A stretch of 22,182 bases of DNA. Source: JBFJVZ01 sp041623895 (GTDB lineage: Bacteria; Planctomycetota; Planctomycetia; Pirellulales; Pirellulaceae). Shown here in pieces: positions 1 through 7,024 of this stretch; the first letter of the stretch is position 1; each line of letters begins with the position of its first letter. Both the position numbers and the translations under genes were made by a program. Below the pieces are notes generated by a model, which was given only the letters and a program-made list of their open reading frames with translations, did not search any database and was not told the origin of the DNA. The stretch covers positions 1 to 22,182 of the forward strand of contig JBFJVZ010000068.1 of NCBI GenBank assembly GCA_041623895.1. The letters are read 5' to 3'.

Positions 1-1
1 A

Positions 2-238
2 CGCAACGACCACGGATTGCCGATTTACAACGCGACAACGGGCGGATGCTACGACGGGCTGGAAGAACATCAGGTCAATCAGAACCAAGGGGCGGAATCG
101 ACGCTCGCGTTTCTGTTGTCCCTAGCAGAGATGCAACGACTGGAAGGATCGCTGCCGGCACTGCAAACGCTCCAATCCGATTCTGCACGGGCGCAGCCAC
201 ACCCACAGAAAACCGTCAGCGGTACCTATGTTAGTTAA
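2..238 (+). CDS. Glycosyltransferase, C-terminal end only (5' end outside window)
   Basis: The frame is open from the window edge to the TAA at 236-238, so only the last 78 or so residues are seen. The segment GLPIYNATTGGCYDGL followed by VNQNQGAESTLAFLLSL resembles the C-terminal end of group-1 (GT4-like) glycosyltransferases that are encoded next to GH130 glycosidases; this is recalled family knowledge, not an alignment. The TTG at 17 is an internal codon, because the open frame reaches the edge and codes for RNDHG before it. The last 20-25 residues are polar and probably disordered. The stop overlaps the next gene's ATG at 228 by 11 bases, which suggests translational coupling and a joint role in making or recycling a mannose-type glycan. 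The catalytic part is not visible, so donor and acceptor are unknown. Confidence 0.6.
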   Translation, partial: RNDHGLPIYNATTGGCYDGLEEHQVNQNQGAESTLAFLLSLAEMQRLEGSLPALQTLQSDSARAQPHPQKTVSGTYVS

Positions 239-1673
239 ACGAACAGGAATCGTTCTTTCGCCCAACAACCGTCGCGTTGTGCTGCGACCGTTTGAGTTGC
301 GCAGTGATGACCGGAAACTCCGGATCATCGCTCGCGTGTCGACTCTTTCCGAAGATGAAGTAGATGCGCAGTTAAGTCATGTTTTCGAGGAATTCCACGG
401 AAGACATCAGCGACCGCGTGAATTCTTTCTGTCCCGCTACGAAGCCATTCGCCACCACTTGCTGACAGACACACCGCTGACCGAAAGCCGCCAACTGTTA
501 CTCGGCGCCTACTTTACTCAGGAGTACGCATTGGAATCAGCGGCGCTGTTCAATCCGTCGATCGTCTGGCATTTCGATCAGTCAAACCTTGCCGCGGGTT
601 CGCGGCGATTCGTGCTGAGTCTGCGCGCGGTCGGTGAAGGACACATTTCATCGGTCACGTTTCGATCCGGAGTCATTGACGGCAACAACCGCATAGCGAT
701 CGACGAACCAACGAAGTTTGTCACGACGCCTGCATTTGTTCCTGACGCATTGTATGAGAAAGCTTTGTTTCTTCGCAAACTGATCGAGCTTGAGTTAGGC
801 AACCCGTTCACAGAATATGTACTGGCCTCACTGGATAATGAATTCACGTTGGATCAACTGGAAAACGCGCTGCAGAGCGGATTGCGAGAACATCGGTCAC
901 GACATCACGATTTGGCGCCGATCGTCGAGCAAGTCATCACGCTCGCCAAGTCAAACTACGAAATCACCTACTTGCCAGAACACGAACTATCCGAACGTCT
1001 GATTTTTCCCTTTGGCCCAACCGAATCCAACGGGATTGAGGATGCCCGCTTTCTGGAGTTTCAACAGGAAAATGGAACCTCGCGTTACTACGCCACCTAC
1101 ACCGCGTATAACGGAAAAATGGTGTTGCCCCAATTGCTCGAGACGCGAGACTTCCTGCACTTCAAAATGCACACGCTCAATGGTCCAGCAATCGCCGACA
1201 AGGGACTCGCCATGTTCCCCCGAAGGATCAACGGTCATTATGCCATGTTGTCTCGGCAAGACGGCGAGCATCTGTACCTGATGTACTCGGACATGCTCTA
1301 CTTCTGGCATACCAAACAGATGATCGTCAAGCCAACGTACCCTTGGGAGTTTGTGCAGTTGGGAAACTGCGGTTCCCCAATCGAGACGGACGCGGGATGG
1401 CTAGTGCTAACCCATGGCGTCGGGCCGATGCGCAAGTATTGCATCGGCGCAATCCTGCTGGACCTGGATGATCCGTCGCGAGTGATCGGTCGCTTGAAAG
1501 AGCCGCTGCTAACTCCGGACGAAAATGAACGCGAAGGCTACGTCCCGAACGTGGTTTACAGTTGCGGTAGCGTGATCCACAACGGGCATCTCGTGCTTCC
1601 CTATGCCATGTCGGACTACGCCACGAGCTTTGCCACGATGCCCGTTGATGAACTGTTATGTTCGATGATCTGA
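228..1673 (+). CDS. GH130-family glycoside phosphorylase/hydrolase (mannoside-active type)
   Basis: A 481-residue protein with the hallmarks of the five-bladed beta-propeller GH130 family (once annotated PH1107-related glycosidases), which cleave beta-mannosides by phosphorolysis or, in some clades, hydrolysis. Visible landmarks are GIEDARF at residues 269-275, the active-site region carrying the family acidic residue; LGNCGSPIET at 378-387; THGVGPMRKY at 395-404; and EREGYVPNVVYSCG at 434-447. The roughly 250 residues before GIEDARF include an FNPSIV segment at 108-113 and a helical part. This makes the protein longer than the usual 300-400-residue members, but such N-terminally extended forms are known. 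There is no signal peptide, so it should be cytoplasmic. The ATG at 228 lies inside the end of the glycosyltransferase gene. Family assignment is firm; the choice between phosphorylase and hydrolase, and the linkage, cannot be made by eye. Confidence 0.85.
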   Translation: MLVKRTGIVLSPNNRRVVLRPFELRSDDRKLRIIARVSTLSEDEVDAQLSHVFEEFHGRHQRPREFFLSRYEAIRHHLLTDTPLTESRQLLLGAYFTQEYALESAALFNPSIVWHFDQSNLAAGSRRFVLSLRAVGEGHISSVTFRSGVIDGNNRIAIDEPTKFVTTPAFVPDALYEKALFLRKLIELELGNPFTEYVLASLDNEFTLDQLENALQSGLREHRSRHHDLAPIVEQVITLAKSNYEITYLPEHELSERLIFPFGPTESNGIEDARFLEFQQENGTSRYYATYTAYNGKMVLPQLLETRDFLHFKMHTLNGPAIADKGLAMFPRRINGHYAMLSRQDGEHLYLMYSDMLYFWHTKQMIVKPTYPWEFVQLGNCGSPIETDAGWLVLTHGVGPMRKYCIGAILLDLDDPSRVIGRLKEPLLTPDENEREGYVPNVVYSCGSVIHNGHLVLPYAMSDYATSFATMPVDELLCSMI

Positions 1674-1750
1674 AGGACATCGACGGCGGCAGGTCACGTC
1701 GACTCTTCGATCCATGGCCGGTGTTAGCAACAACCACTGCATCGGTCACG

Positions 1751-2209
1751 CTACTTGCTCTTGCGGCGTTGGGTGATCAGTGCGTGCACGACGTCGCTGC
1801 GGCGAACGACTCCGACCAGCTCCTGCGGCTCGACTCGTGTGACCACCGGAATGCAGTCGTCCGTTTCCGCTTGAAACAGAATGGTCGTCGCCGGTGCCGT
1901 GGCCACAGCCAGGCAACCAAGCAGCAGCGCTATGCTGCCGCTGCAGCCAAAGATCAACAATCCGATCAAGACCAGGCTGAAGGTGGCAAAGATTTCGCCC
2001 GCCGAGAGCACCAGGCAGTGTGCGGCCACGCGGCGAAACTTCGTGAACGTGAATTCGCAGCCAAGGTTGAACAAAACCAGTGCCATGGCAAGCTTCAACA
2101 GCGGCTCAAATTGCCGAAGGTGGGCCTGGGGCAGCCAATCCAAGACGCTCGACCCAACCAGCAGCCCGACCAGCAAAATGTTGTTTCGATCAGGATGACA
2201 GCTTGGCAC
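1751..2209 (-). pseudogene. Remnant: cation:proton antiporter segment joined to CBS-domain tail
   Basis: The open frame (GTG at 2209, 152 codons) codes for two unrelated pieces. Residues 10-112 have three or four hydrophobic stretches with LLVGLLVGSSVLDWLP, FEPLLKLAMALVLFNLGCEF and LGCLAVATAPATTILF, typical of the N-terminal half of CPA-type Na+/H+ antiporters. From about residue 116, DDCIPVVTRVEPQELVGVVR and RRSDVVHAL look like the last half of a CBS domain, as found at the C-terminus of ClC channels or some antiporters. The remaining antiporter helices and the start of the CBS region are absent. Upstream, the frame runs only about 16 codons to a TGA without the usual first membrane helix. 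The simplest reading is a gene that lost its 5' end and a large internal part, the joint lying near 1862-1880. It is convergent with the GH130 gene. Confidence 0.6.
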
Positions 2210-2307
2210 GATGGTAATGCAGCCGAACTTGGCGGCGTGGCGGCGGCGTTCGTCTCACGGTTTTACCCTGTTTGGACAGCAAACCCCTCGGCGTGTTTCG
2301 TAAATCT

Positions 2308-2336
2308 TTGTCATCGTGCTGAAGAACGTCTATCCT
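2308..2336 (+). promoter_or_regulatory. Candidate sigma-70-type promoter of the TIR/SLOG operon
   Basis: TTGTCA at 2308-2313 and TATCCT at 2331-2336 are separated by exactly 17 bases, giving 5/6 and 4/6 matches to the -35 and -10 consensus. The predicted start near 2343 would leave a short leader before the ATG at 2378. Such matches also arise by chance, and planctomycete promoters are poorly defined. Confidence 0.35.
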
Positions 2337-2377
2337 GAGCGCCGGGCAAATGCTTGACCACCAATCACCTAACCGAC

Positions 2378-2953
2378 ATGCCCACCTATCAACGCGGAAA
2401 CTTTTCCATCCAACTCGAATTCCAACCGCGCGTCGGCCCGCTGGCGAAATCCGACCGCCAGTTGGCATGGCGAACCTATCTTCAAATTGCTAACTGCCAT
2501 GCGGTCCGTCGTGGCCAGTCGGGCGACGCTGCGGATGGGGCCGATTGCCAATCGATGCCGCAGAGCTTTGCGGAAATCAAATCGCTGTCGAGCCAACTGT
2601 TGGAAATCGCTCAGCAGTATCCGATGGACGAGCCCACCACGGATCACGACGACCTGCCGACTTTGCTGGCACAGATTCTGGAAGTCGTTCTGAACCCGCT
2701 GACGCAGGCTTGGGCAGCTGCCTTTGAGCGGGACGGCGGCCCGTCATCGCCGGCAACGAGCGATGCCAACCAGAAGTACAACGACGAACTACAGGACGAT
2801 TGGGCTTCCGTTCGCCGTTTCTTTTCTGAGTTGATGGACGAGTTGGTTCAGAAATATGGATTCGTCTGTCTGCAATCTAGCTTGCCCAACCACATCCGTA
2901 TTGCCTGGCGTGAGCAAGCTGCGCGGATCGCCAGCGGATCGGATGCATCATGA
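2378..2953 (+). CDS. Unrecognised soluble protein, first gene of TIR/SLOG operon
   Basis: A 191-residue protein from the ATG at 2378; a TTG at 2354 would add eight residues but has less support. I do not recognise a family. It has no signal peptide or membrane segment. Residues 1-30 look like a beta hairpin plus linker (FSIQLEFQPRVG), 28-42 a helix (LAWRTYLQIANCHAV), 64-82 and 94-118 further helices, then a Gly/Pro/Ser linker at 119-130, and a final amphipathic region, 134-185, with DWASVRRFFSELMDELVQKY and IRIAWREQAARI. The stop overlaps the TIR gene's start as ATGA (2950-2953), so the two are almost certainly co-translated. Its position suggests an adaptor, regulator or effector for the TIR/SLOG pair, which is inference only. 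Known defence effector motifs such as HEPN RxxxxH or PD-(D/E)xK were not seen. Confidence 0.7.
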   Translation: MPTYQRGNFSIQLEFQPRVGPLAKSDRQLAWRTYLQIANCHAVRRGQSGDAADGADCQSMPQSFAEIKSLSSQLLEIAQQYPMDEPTTDHDDLPTLLAQILEVVLNPLTQAWAAAFERDGGPSSPATSDANQKYNDELQDDWASVRRFFSELMDELVQKYGFVCLQSSLPNHIRIAWREQAARIASGSDAS

Positions 2954-4164
2954 GTTCAGCCATCAAGGCCCCGGTGCGAATTTACGTGATCTGGCACCCG
3001 AACACGGGAGACGGTCGCGGCCTGGCCAAATCGGTGTTTGAGTGGTTTCAGCAAGTTCCCGGAGGCTGCGGTATTCCGGTTCATTATCGCAGCGATCCGA
3101 AACCCGAGTTCGACCGTGGCCTGCCGATCGATATCGATTTCGATGAAGCCTCACTTAACTTGCTGGTTTTGCTGGTCGATCAACATATGGTCGCCGACGA
3201 AGAGTGGACGCAGTGGTTGGATTCATTGGCGAGCAAACCAAATCAGAGAATCTACCCCGTCGCGCTGCACTCTTCGGCTTTTAACCTGCCGCCGTCCATC
3301 CGCAGTCTGAATTTCATCACGCTGGAGCATTCGGCGGGCCGAGGTACCGAATTGGAGGCTTCGGCAACGGAACGTCGCCCGCAGATGCTGCGCAAGAAAC
3401 TAACCGAAGCCTTCGCGCGCGTCTTGCTATCGAACAGATCGCTCGACAAGGCGGCTGAGGCACCACCGCCCGTGAAGATATTTCTTAGCCACGCAAAGGC
3501 GGACGGGCGCGACCGGGCAGCCAGCATTCGTGACTATATCTATTCCGAGACGCAGCTGACTGCATTTTATGATGAGAACGATATCGCGATGGGTCAAAGC
3601 TTTGCCAGCGTGCTGGATGATGCGCTGGAGTCCGGCCAAACAGCAGCGATGCTGGCGCTGAACTCTGATCGCTACGCCGATCGGCCCTGGTGCCGCCGCG
3701 AGGTGCAAGAATTTCGTCGTCCCCGCCGCGTGCCGATCGAAGACGCCCCCGGTCGGCAGCTTTGGCGGTTGTATCCACTGCTGGTGGTGGATGGACTGGA
3801 GCAGCACATCACGCGCTGCATCACCGAATTTGGAAACGCGCGGTGCATTCGTTGGGGCGACGGTCGCCAAAGTCTGTACATCGACACCCTGTTGCGTGAA
3901 CTATTATTTCGCGCTTATCACCTGCAGATGGGCCAGGAAATCGCAAAACGAATGAGCGGCGAATGCCTCGTCATCAATTGGACACCCGACCTACCCACCG
4001 TCAAACAACTGTTGCTGGAATCAGAAAAAGAAAACATCGATCGACTGGAATTGATTTACCCGGGACTCGGCCTCTCGCAACTTGAGCTGGCCAAGCTGAA
4101 AGAATACTTCCCGAAGATCATCTGGGACACGTTTGAGTTCACACTGTGGAATCTAACCGAATGA
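2950..4164 (+). CDS. TIR-domain protein with N-terminal pseudo-TIR and catalytic-type TIR
   Basis: A 404-residue protein in three parts. Residues 9-125 alternate strands and helices in TIR-like order (RIYVIWHP, LLVLLVDQ, RIYPVALH) but lack a catalytic glutamate where one is expected (EEWTQWLDSL, 84-93). Residues 173-325 form a canonical TIR domain: KIFLSHAKADG at 176-186, FYDENDIAMGQSF at 207-218, and a WxxxE motif, W247-CRR-E251, whose glutamate is the NADase/cyclase residue in SARM1 and bacterial TIRs. Residues 330-404 are a small module (GECLVINWTPD, then IYPGLGLSQLELAKLKEYFP) that I cannot assign. No membrane segment is present. The gene overlaps both neighbours by ATGA. The TIR family cleaves NAD+ or makes cyclic ADP-ribose-type signals; with a SLOG gene next door, signal production is the likely role. 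TIR identity is confident; the immune role is inferred. Confidence 0.85.
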   Translation: MSSAIKAPVRIYVIWHPNTGDGRGLAKSVFEWFQQVPGGCGIPVHYRSDPKPEFDRGLPIDIDFDEASLNLLVLLVDQHMVADEEWTQWLDSLASKPNQRIYPVALHSSAFNLPPSIRSLNFITLEHSAGRGTELEASATERRPQMLRKKLTEAFARVLLSNRSLDKAAEAPPPVKIFLSHAKADGRDRAASIRDYIYSETQLTAFYDENDIAMGQSFASVLDDALESGQTAAMLALNSDRYADRPWCRREVQEFRRPRRVPIEDAPGRQLWRLYPLLVVDGLEQHITRCITEFGNARCIRWGDGRQSLYIDTLLRELLFRAYHLQMGQEIAKRMSGECLVINWTPDLPTVKQLLLESEKENIDRLELIYPGLGLSQLELAKLKEYFPKIIWDTFEFTLWNLTE

Positions 4165-5159
4165 ATGATTCAGACGAAACAGAATTCTTGCTGGGTGTCT
4201 CCATTTCGGGCGGTCCCGACTTGCTGTCTTACGGGTTCGGGAACGAGCATCTGCGGGAACTGTTAATTCGCATCTGTCGGCCAATCATTGTCGAGATCGG
4301 CAAAGCATTCGGTTTCCCCGTTCAACTTGCTTACAGTGGCCACATCGGCGAAGAGTCGTTCGCGCTGGACCTGATCGAACTGATCAGCACTGAAAAAGCG
4401 GAGAACGCGTCGGGCAGTGAAAACCTGTGGCAGGGAAAACTTTACAATCCCTTACCCTGGCCGCACTATCAACACGTCACGCCGGCGTATGAGGCGACGT
4501 GGATCAACGCCTGCAAGTTTGTGCGAATCAGCCAGGAAATGGCGAACCTGGATGAAGTGATCGAGTTTCCACCGCGCGGTGTACTGACGCCGCGAATCGC
4601 CTACAACCGCGCGCGCGTGCTGACCAAGACCCGCCAGCTGATGAGCACGGGGCTGAAGCACGACGACGGCAACAAGTGGCTGATGCCGCCGCTGACATGG
4701 CGTGTCGCCGTGGGCGGAAAGGTCACGGGGTTCACGGGAATCATGCCCGGCGTCTTTGAGGAAGTTCGTTATGCACTGGACCCACCAGCGGGACACAGAC
4801 GCCCCCGGGTTTACATCTTGGGCGGATTCGGCGGGGCCGCGCACGAATTGGCACGAGCGCTGTTGGGCGATGACGAAGTGCCGGCGTTTCGCGTCGATTA
4901 CCACAAGGAGAAGTCTCAGCCGCATTACCGATTGATGCAAGAAGGCTACCGGCTATTTGGCAGCGCCGGGGAACCCGGGGAACCCGAGCAGGAACTTCAG
5001 CACCTCGCATCGCTGATTAAGAACGCGCGAGGCAACTTGAAGGAGACGTTTCAAAATGGCCTGACCGAAACGGAAAACGAGACGCTGCTCAGATCTTCTG
5101 ACTTCTCCGATGTTTCCAGACTGATCTTCAAAGGCCTATTGAATGCAGATATGGGCTAG
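4161..5159 (+). CDS. SLOG-domain (LOG/DprA-like Rossmann) putative nucleotide-sensor protein
   Basis: The ATG at 4161 overlaps the TIR stop as ATGA and is preferred to the GTG at 4146; the protein is 332 residues. It has the plan of the SLOG superfamily: first strand and loop LLGVSISGGPDL at 10-21 with a helix starting at LRELLIRICRPI; a LAYSG segment at 56-60 where relatives have the YGG-type strand; RVAVGGKVTGFTGIMPGVFEE at 181-201, matching the R...GG...PG.xEE signature; and RPRVYILGGFGGAAHEL at 214-230. This resembles the group Pfam calls SLOG cluster 2, by memory. SLOG proteins bind nucleotides or NAD derivatives; in Thoeris the ThsA SLOG domain senses the TIR product. The C-terminal 100 residues are polar and helical, with no Sir2 or transmembrane effector domain. 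SLOG assignment is fairly sure; ligand and partner are not. Confidence 0.75.
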   Translation: MNDSDETEFLLGVSISGGPDLLSYGFGNEHLRELLIRICRPIIVEIGKAFGFPVQLAYSGHIGEESFALDLIELISTEKAENASGSENLWQGKLYNPLPWPHYQHVTPAYEATWINACKFVRISQEMANLDEVIEFPPRGVLTPRIAYNRARVLTKTRQLMSTGLKHDDGNKWLMPPLTWRVAVGGKVTGFTGIMPGVFEEVRYALDPPAGHRRPRVYILGGFGGAAHELARALLGDDEVPAFRVDYHKEKSQPHYRLMQEGYRLFGSAGEPGEPEQELQHLASLIKNARGNLKETFQNGLTETENETLLRSSDFSDVSRLIFKGLLNADMG

Positions 5160-5183
5160 CGGACAGCGCCAGGTTCGATCAAC

Positions 5184-5201
5184 AACGCCGCAATCGGCGT
5201 T
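5184..5201 (+). terminator. Short hairpin after the TIR/SLOG operon, possible terminator
   Basis: AACGCCG (5184-5190) and CGGCGTT (5195-5201) can pair as a perfect seven-base stem with a CAAT loop, 25 bases after the SLOG stop codon. There is no following T-run, so it is not a textbook intrinsic terminator; position is the main argument. Confidence 0.35.
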
Positions 5202-5223
5202 TGATTGGCCGGGGAGAATGTCG

Positions 5224-5281
5224 CCGGACACTCCGTGGCCGGTTTTCCAACCAGGCTAATTACCGACCAAGGAGTGTTCGG
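5224..5281. repeat. Inverted repeat, 11-base arms with one mismatch
   Basis: CCGGACACTCC at 5224-5234 and GGAGTGTTCGG at 5271-5281 are complementary except at one position, with 36 bases between. It could form an extended hairpin or be an operator-like dyad upstream of the sigma-factor gene. Function is unknown. Confidence 0.45.
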
Positions 5282-5444
5282 CAACCATCAATTCCCGATC
5301 CTTAAAGACAAGGCAGAACATCGCCAGGACAGGTTCTGGCCTACGTGGTATTGAATCCCGAAGGTTATTTTCCTGATTTTTTTGTCCCCAATTGGCTCGG
5401 ATGCGACAGTAATGGTGTGAAATGAAGCAGCTTGGACGGATCTT

Positions 5445-5990
5445 GTGGACAACAAAGCGCGAAAAGCATTCGAGATTCTGGTACGTGAGAACTCACGAAT
5501 GCTGATGGTCTATCTGCGGAGTCTGGTTCACGACGAGGCCGCCTTGGATGATCTGTTTCAGGAAACGATGATCGTTGCCTGGCGGCGGCTGGATGAATGC
5601 GACCTTGATCGCCCATTTGGGCCCTGGCTTCGCGGCATTGCTTCGCGGCTGGTGATGGCGCACTACCGTGAAAGAAAGTCACAGCCCGTCTTGCTGCATG
5701 ACGGTGTGCTGGCGGTGATCGACCGTCAACTGGAGAACATCAGTTCCAGAGTCGGCGATACGTGGGATGAAAAAGTCGCGGCGTTGCATGACTGTCTGGA
5801 TGCTTTGCCTGAAAAGCAGAAAACGGTCGTCGGTGCCAGATACTTTGACGACATGCCGGCCCAACAAGTTGCTGATCGCTTTGAACTGTCGCTTGAGGCG
5901 TGCAAGAAACGGTTGCAACGTGGGCGAGCCTTATTGGCGGAGTGCCTGAAGAAGAAAGGCTTGCTGATTGCTGGTGAGGCCACGACATGA
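5445..5990 (+). CDS. ECF-type RNA polymerase sigma factor
   Basis: A 181-residue sigma-70 family protein of the extracytoplasmic-function class, which directs RNA polymerase to a small regulon. Region 2 spans about residues 10-80 with LVHDEAALDDLFQETMIVAW (27-46) and a DRPFGPWLRGIASRLVMAHYR core-binding and -10-reading helix (55-75). Region 4 spans about 113-170 with LPEKQKTVVGARYFDDMPAQ, then QVADRFELSLEACKKRLQRG as the helix-turn-helix. It resembles the Rhodopirellula/Verrucomicrobium group of ECF factors. The start is GTG at 5445, with the purine-rich GGACGGA at 5434-5440 in front; the nearby ATG at 5422 is out of frame. Its stop overlaps the next gene as ATGA, pairing it with a membrane partner. 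It probably controls the following secreted-enzyme genes, which is inference from layout. Confidence 0.9.
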   Translation: MDNKARKAFEILVRENSRMLMVYLRSLVHDEAALDDLFQETMIVAWRRLDECDLDRPFGPWLRGIASRLVMAHYRERKSQPVLLHDGVLAVIDRQLENISSRVGDTWDEKVAALHDCLDALPEKQKTVVGARYFDDMPAQQVADRFELSLEACKKRLQRGRALLAECLKKKGLLIAGEATT

Positions 5991-7024
5991 ATCAGCCCTT
6001 GGAAAAGCTGCGGGACTGGATGGATGATGCTGAATCAGAATCGGTCGCCCCGTGCGATTCGCTGGAACAGGAATCTTACCAGGAAGCGGCGGAGTTGCTG
6101 TTGATTCACGGATTGCTTTCCGATTTCGGGCACCGAGACGCAGAGCGAGATTCTGCCAGAATCAAGGCGTTGATGAAGTCGATCGATTTGGAACAGCAAC
6201 CGACAACGCCATCGGTTCCAGCAAACTCGTCGCAAAAAAACAGCAGCCGGCGAATTGCGTTTCTATCCTCGGCGCTGTCACTGGCCGCCGTGCTGGTCGT
6301 GATGTTTGTGCTGTTGGGTCCGCAGCAGAATGTTTCCGCAGCAATGGCGTCGCTGGAAAAAGTGCTGGCAGCGGCGGCGCAACCACGGGACCGCACGTAC
6401 AAGATTCGTGTCGTCGAAGAATACCCCCGAGACAAACGGCCGCGAAACCTGCCTCAGCAAGTCCAGCAGCGGGACGCGGAAGAACAGCTTGACGGGGCAA
6501 CACTTTACTTAAGGGGTGCTGACAGATACGTACTGGTTCGCCTGTTGCCGGACGGACGCCGAAGGATATCTGGCTGCGATGGCGAGCAAAGCTGGGCTTT
6601 TCGCGAGGACGGTCCCGTCCACGTCAGTGCTGACGCGAGCCGTTTTCGCGGTGGCCTGCCAGGACACCAACAGGACATTCCGTTCATCAATATTCACTCA
6701 CATCTGTCACAGTTGCAATCAGGATACAAGATTGAATTGACCAGTGCCCGTCAAGAAGCAACCGATGGAACAGTTCTCTCGCAACTCTTGGGTATTCGCA
6801 AATCTCGGGAGATTCGAGGACCGAAGCAGGTTGAGATTTGGTTCAACTCGGACAACGGAACCGTCCACACGATGCTGCTGGTTGGTCTGCCGCGTGGGCG
6901 AGGCGGTCCAAAGAGTGTCTCGTTGGAATTGATCAATCAGACCGACTTGGGACCAGACTTCTTTTCTCATCAATCCCACCACCAGCCGGATCGGACAATT
7001 CGCCAAGAGGAGCCTCAGAATTGA
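5987..7024 (+). CDS. Single-pass membrane protein, probable anti-sigma partner
   Basis: A 345-residue protein with a cytoplasmic N-terminus of about 88 residues, one transmembrane helix at 90-110 (IAFLSSALSLAAVLVVMFVL) preceded by SSRR, and a large C-terminal domain outside the membrane. The N-terminal part contains YQEAAELLLIHGLLSDF but no HxxxCxxC zinc motif, so it is not a classic ZAS anti-sigma factor. The outer domain (about 118-330: AMASLEKVLAAA, YKIRVVEEYP, LDGATLYLRGADRYVLVR) has a strand pattern like LolA/RseB-type domains, a weak impression. The gene overlaps the sigma factor by ATGA (5987-5990) and the next gene by TTGA (7021-7024). The usual role of such a partner is to hold the sigma factor at the membrane until an outside signal arrives. 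The inferred role rests mainly on operon position and topology. Confidence 0.7.
   Translation: MNQPLEKLRDWMDDAESESVAPCDSLEQESYQEAAELLLIHGLLSDFGHRDAERDSARIKALMKSIDLEQQPTTPSVPANSSQKNSSRRIAFLSSALSLAAVLVVMFVLLGPQQNVSAAMASLEKVLAAAAQPRDRTYKIRVVEEYPRDKRPRNLPQQVQQRDAEEQLDGATLYLRGADRYVLVRLLPDGRRRISGCDGEQSWAFREDGPVHVSADASRFRGGLPGHQQDIPFINIHSHLSQLQSGYKIELTSARQEATDGTVLSQLLGIRKSREIRGPKQVEIWFNSDNGTVHTMLLVGLPRGRGGPKSVSLELINQTDLGPDFFSHQSHHQPDRTIRQEEPQN

Larger units (their letters stand above)
5160..5444. other. Intergenic region between TIR/SLOG operon and sigma-factor operon
   Basis: No convincing gene is seen in these 285 bases. The region holds a short hairpin at 5184-5201, a longer inverted repeat at 5224-5281 and a run of seven T at about 5377-5383 before the sigma-factor gene. 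The sigma-factor promoter must lie here, but no good -35/-10 pair with correct spacing was found, as might be expected if an ECF sigma factor reads its own promoter. Confidence 0.6.

Noticed and set aside
1658..2338. A 226-codon open frame on the + strand opposite the antiporter/CBS fragment
   Set aside because: Its product is Gln/Ala/Arg-rich without a family pattern, while the minus strand codes for clear membrane segments and a CBS tail; it is an antisense shadow.
6838..7020. Extension of the phosphoesterase frame upstream of the TTG at 7021
   Set aside because: It overlaps the anti-sigma-like gene and would bury a good signal peptide; the TTGA overlap gives a better start.
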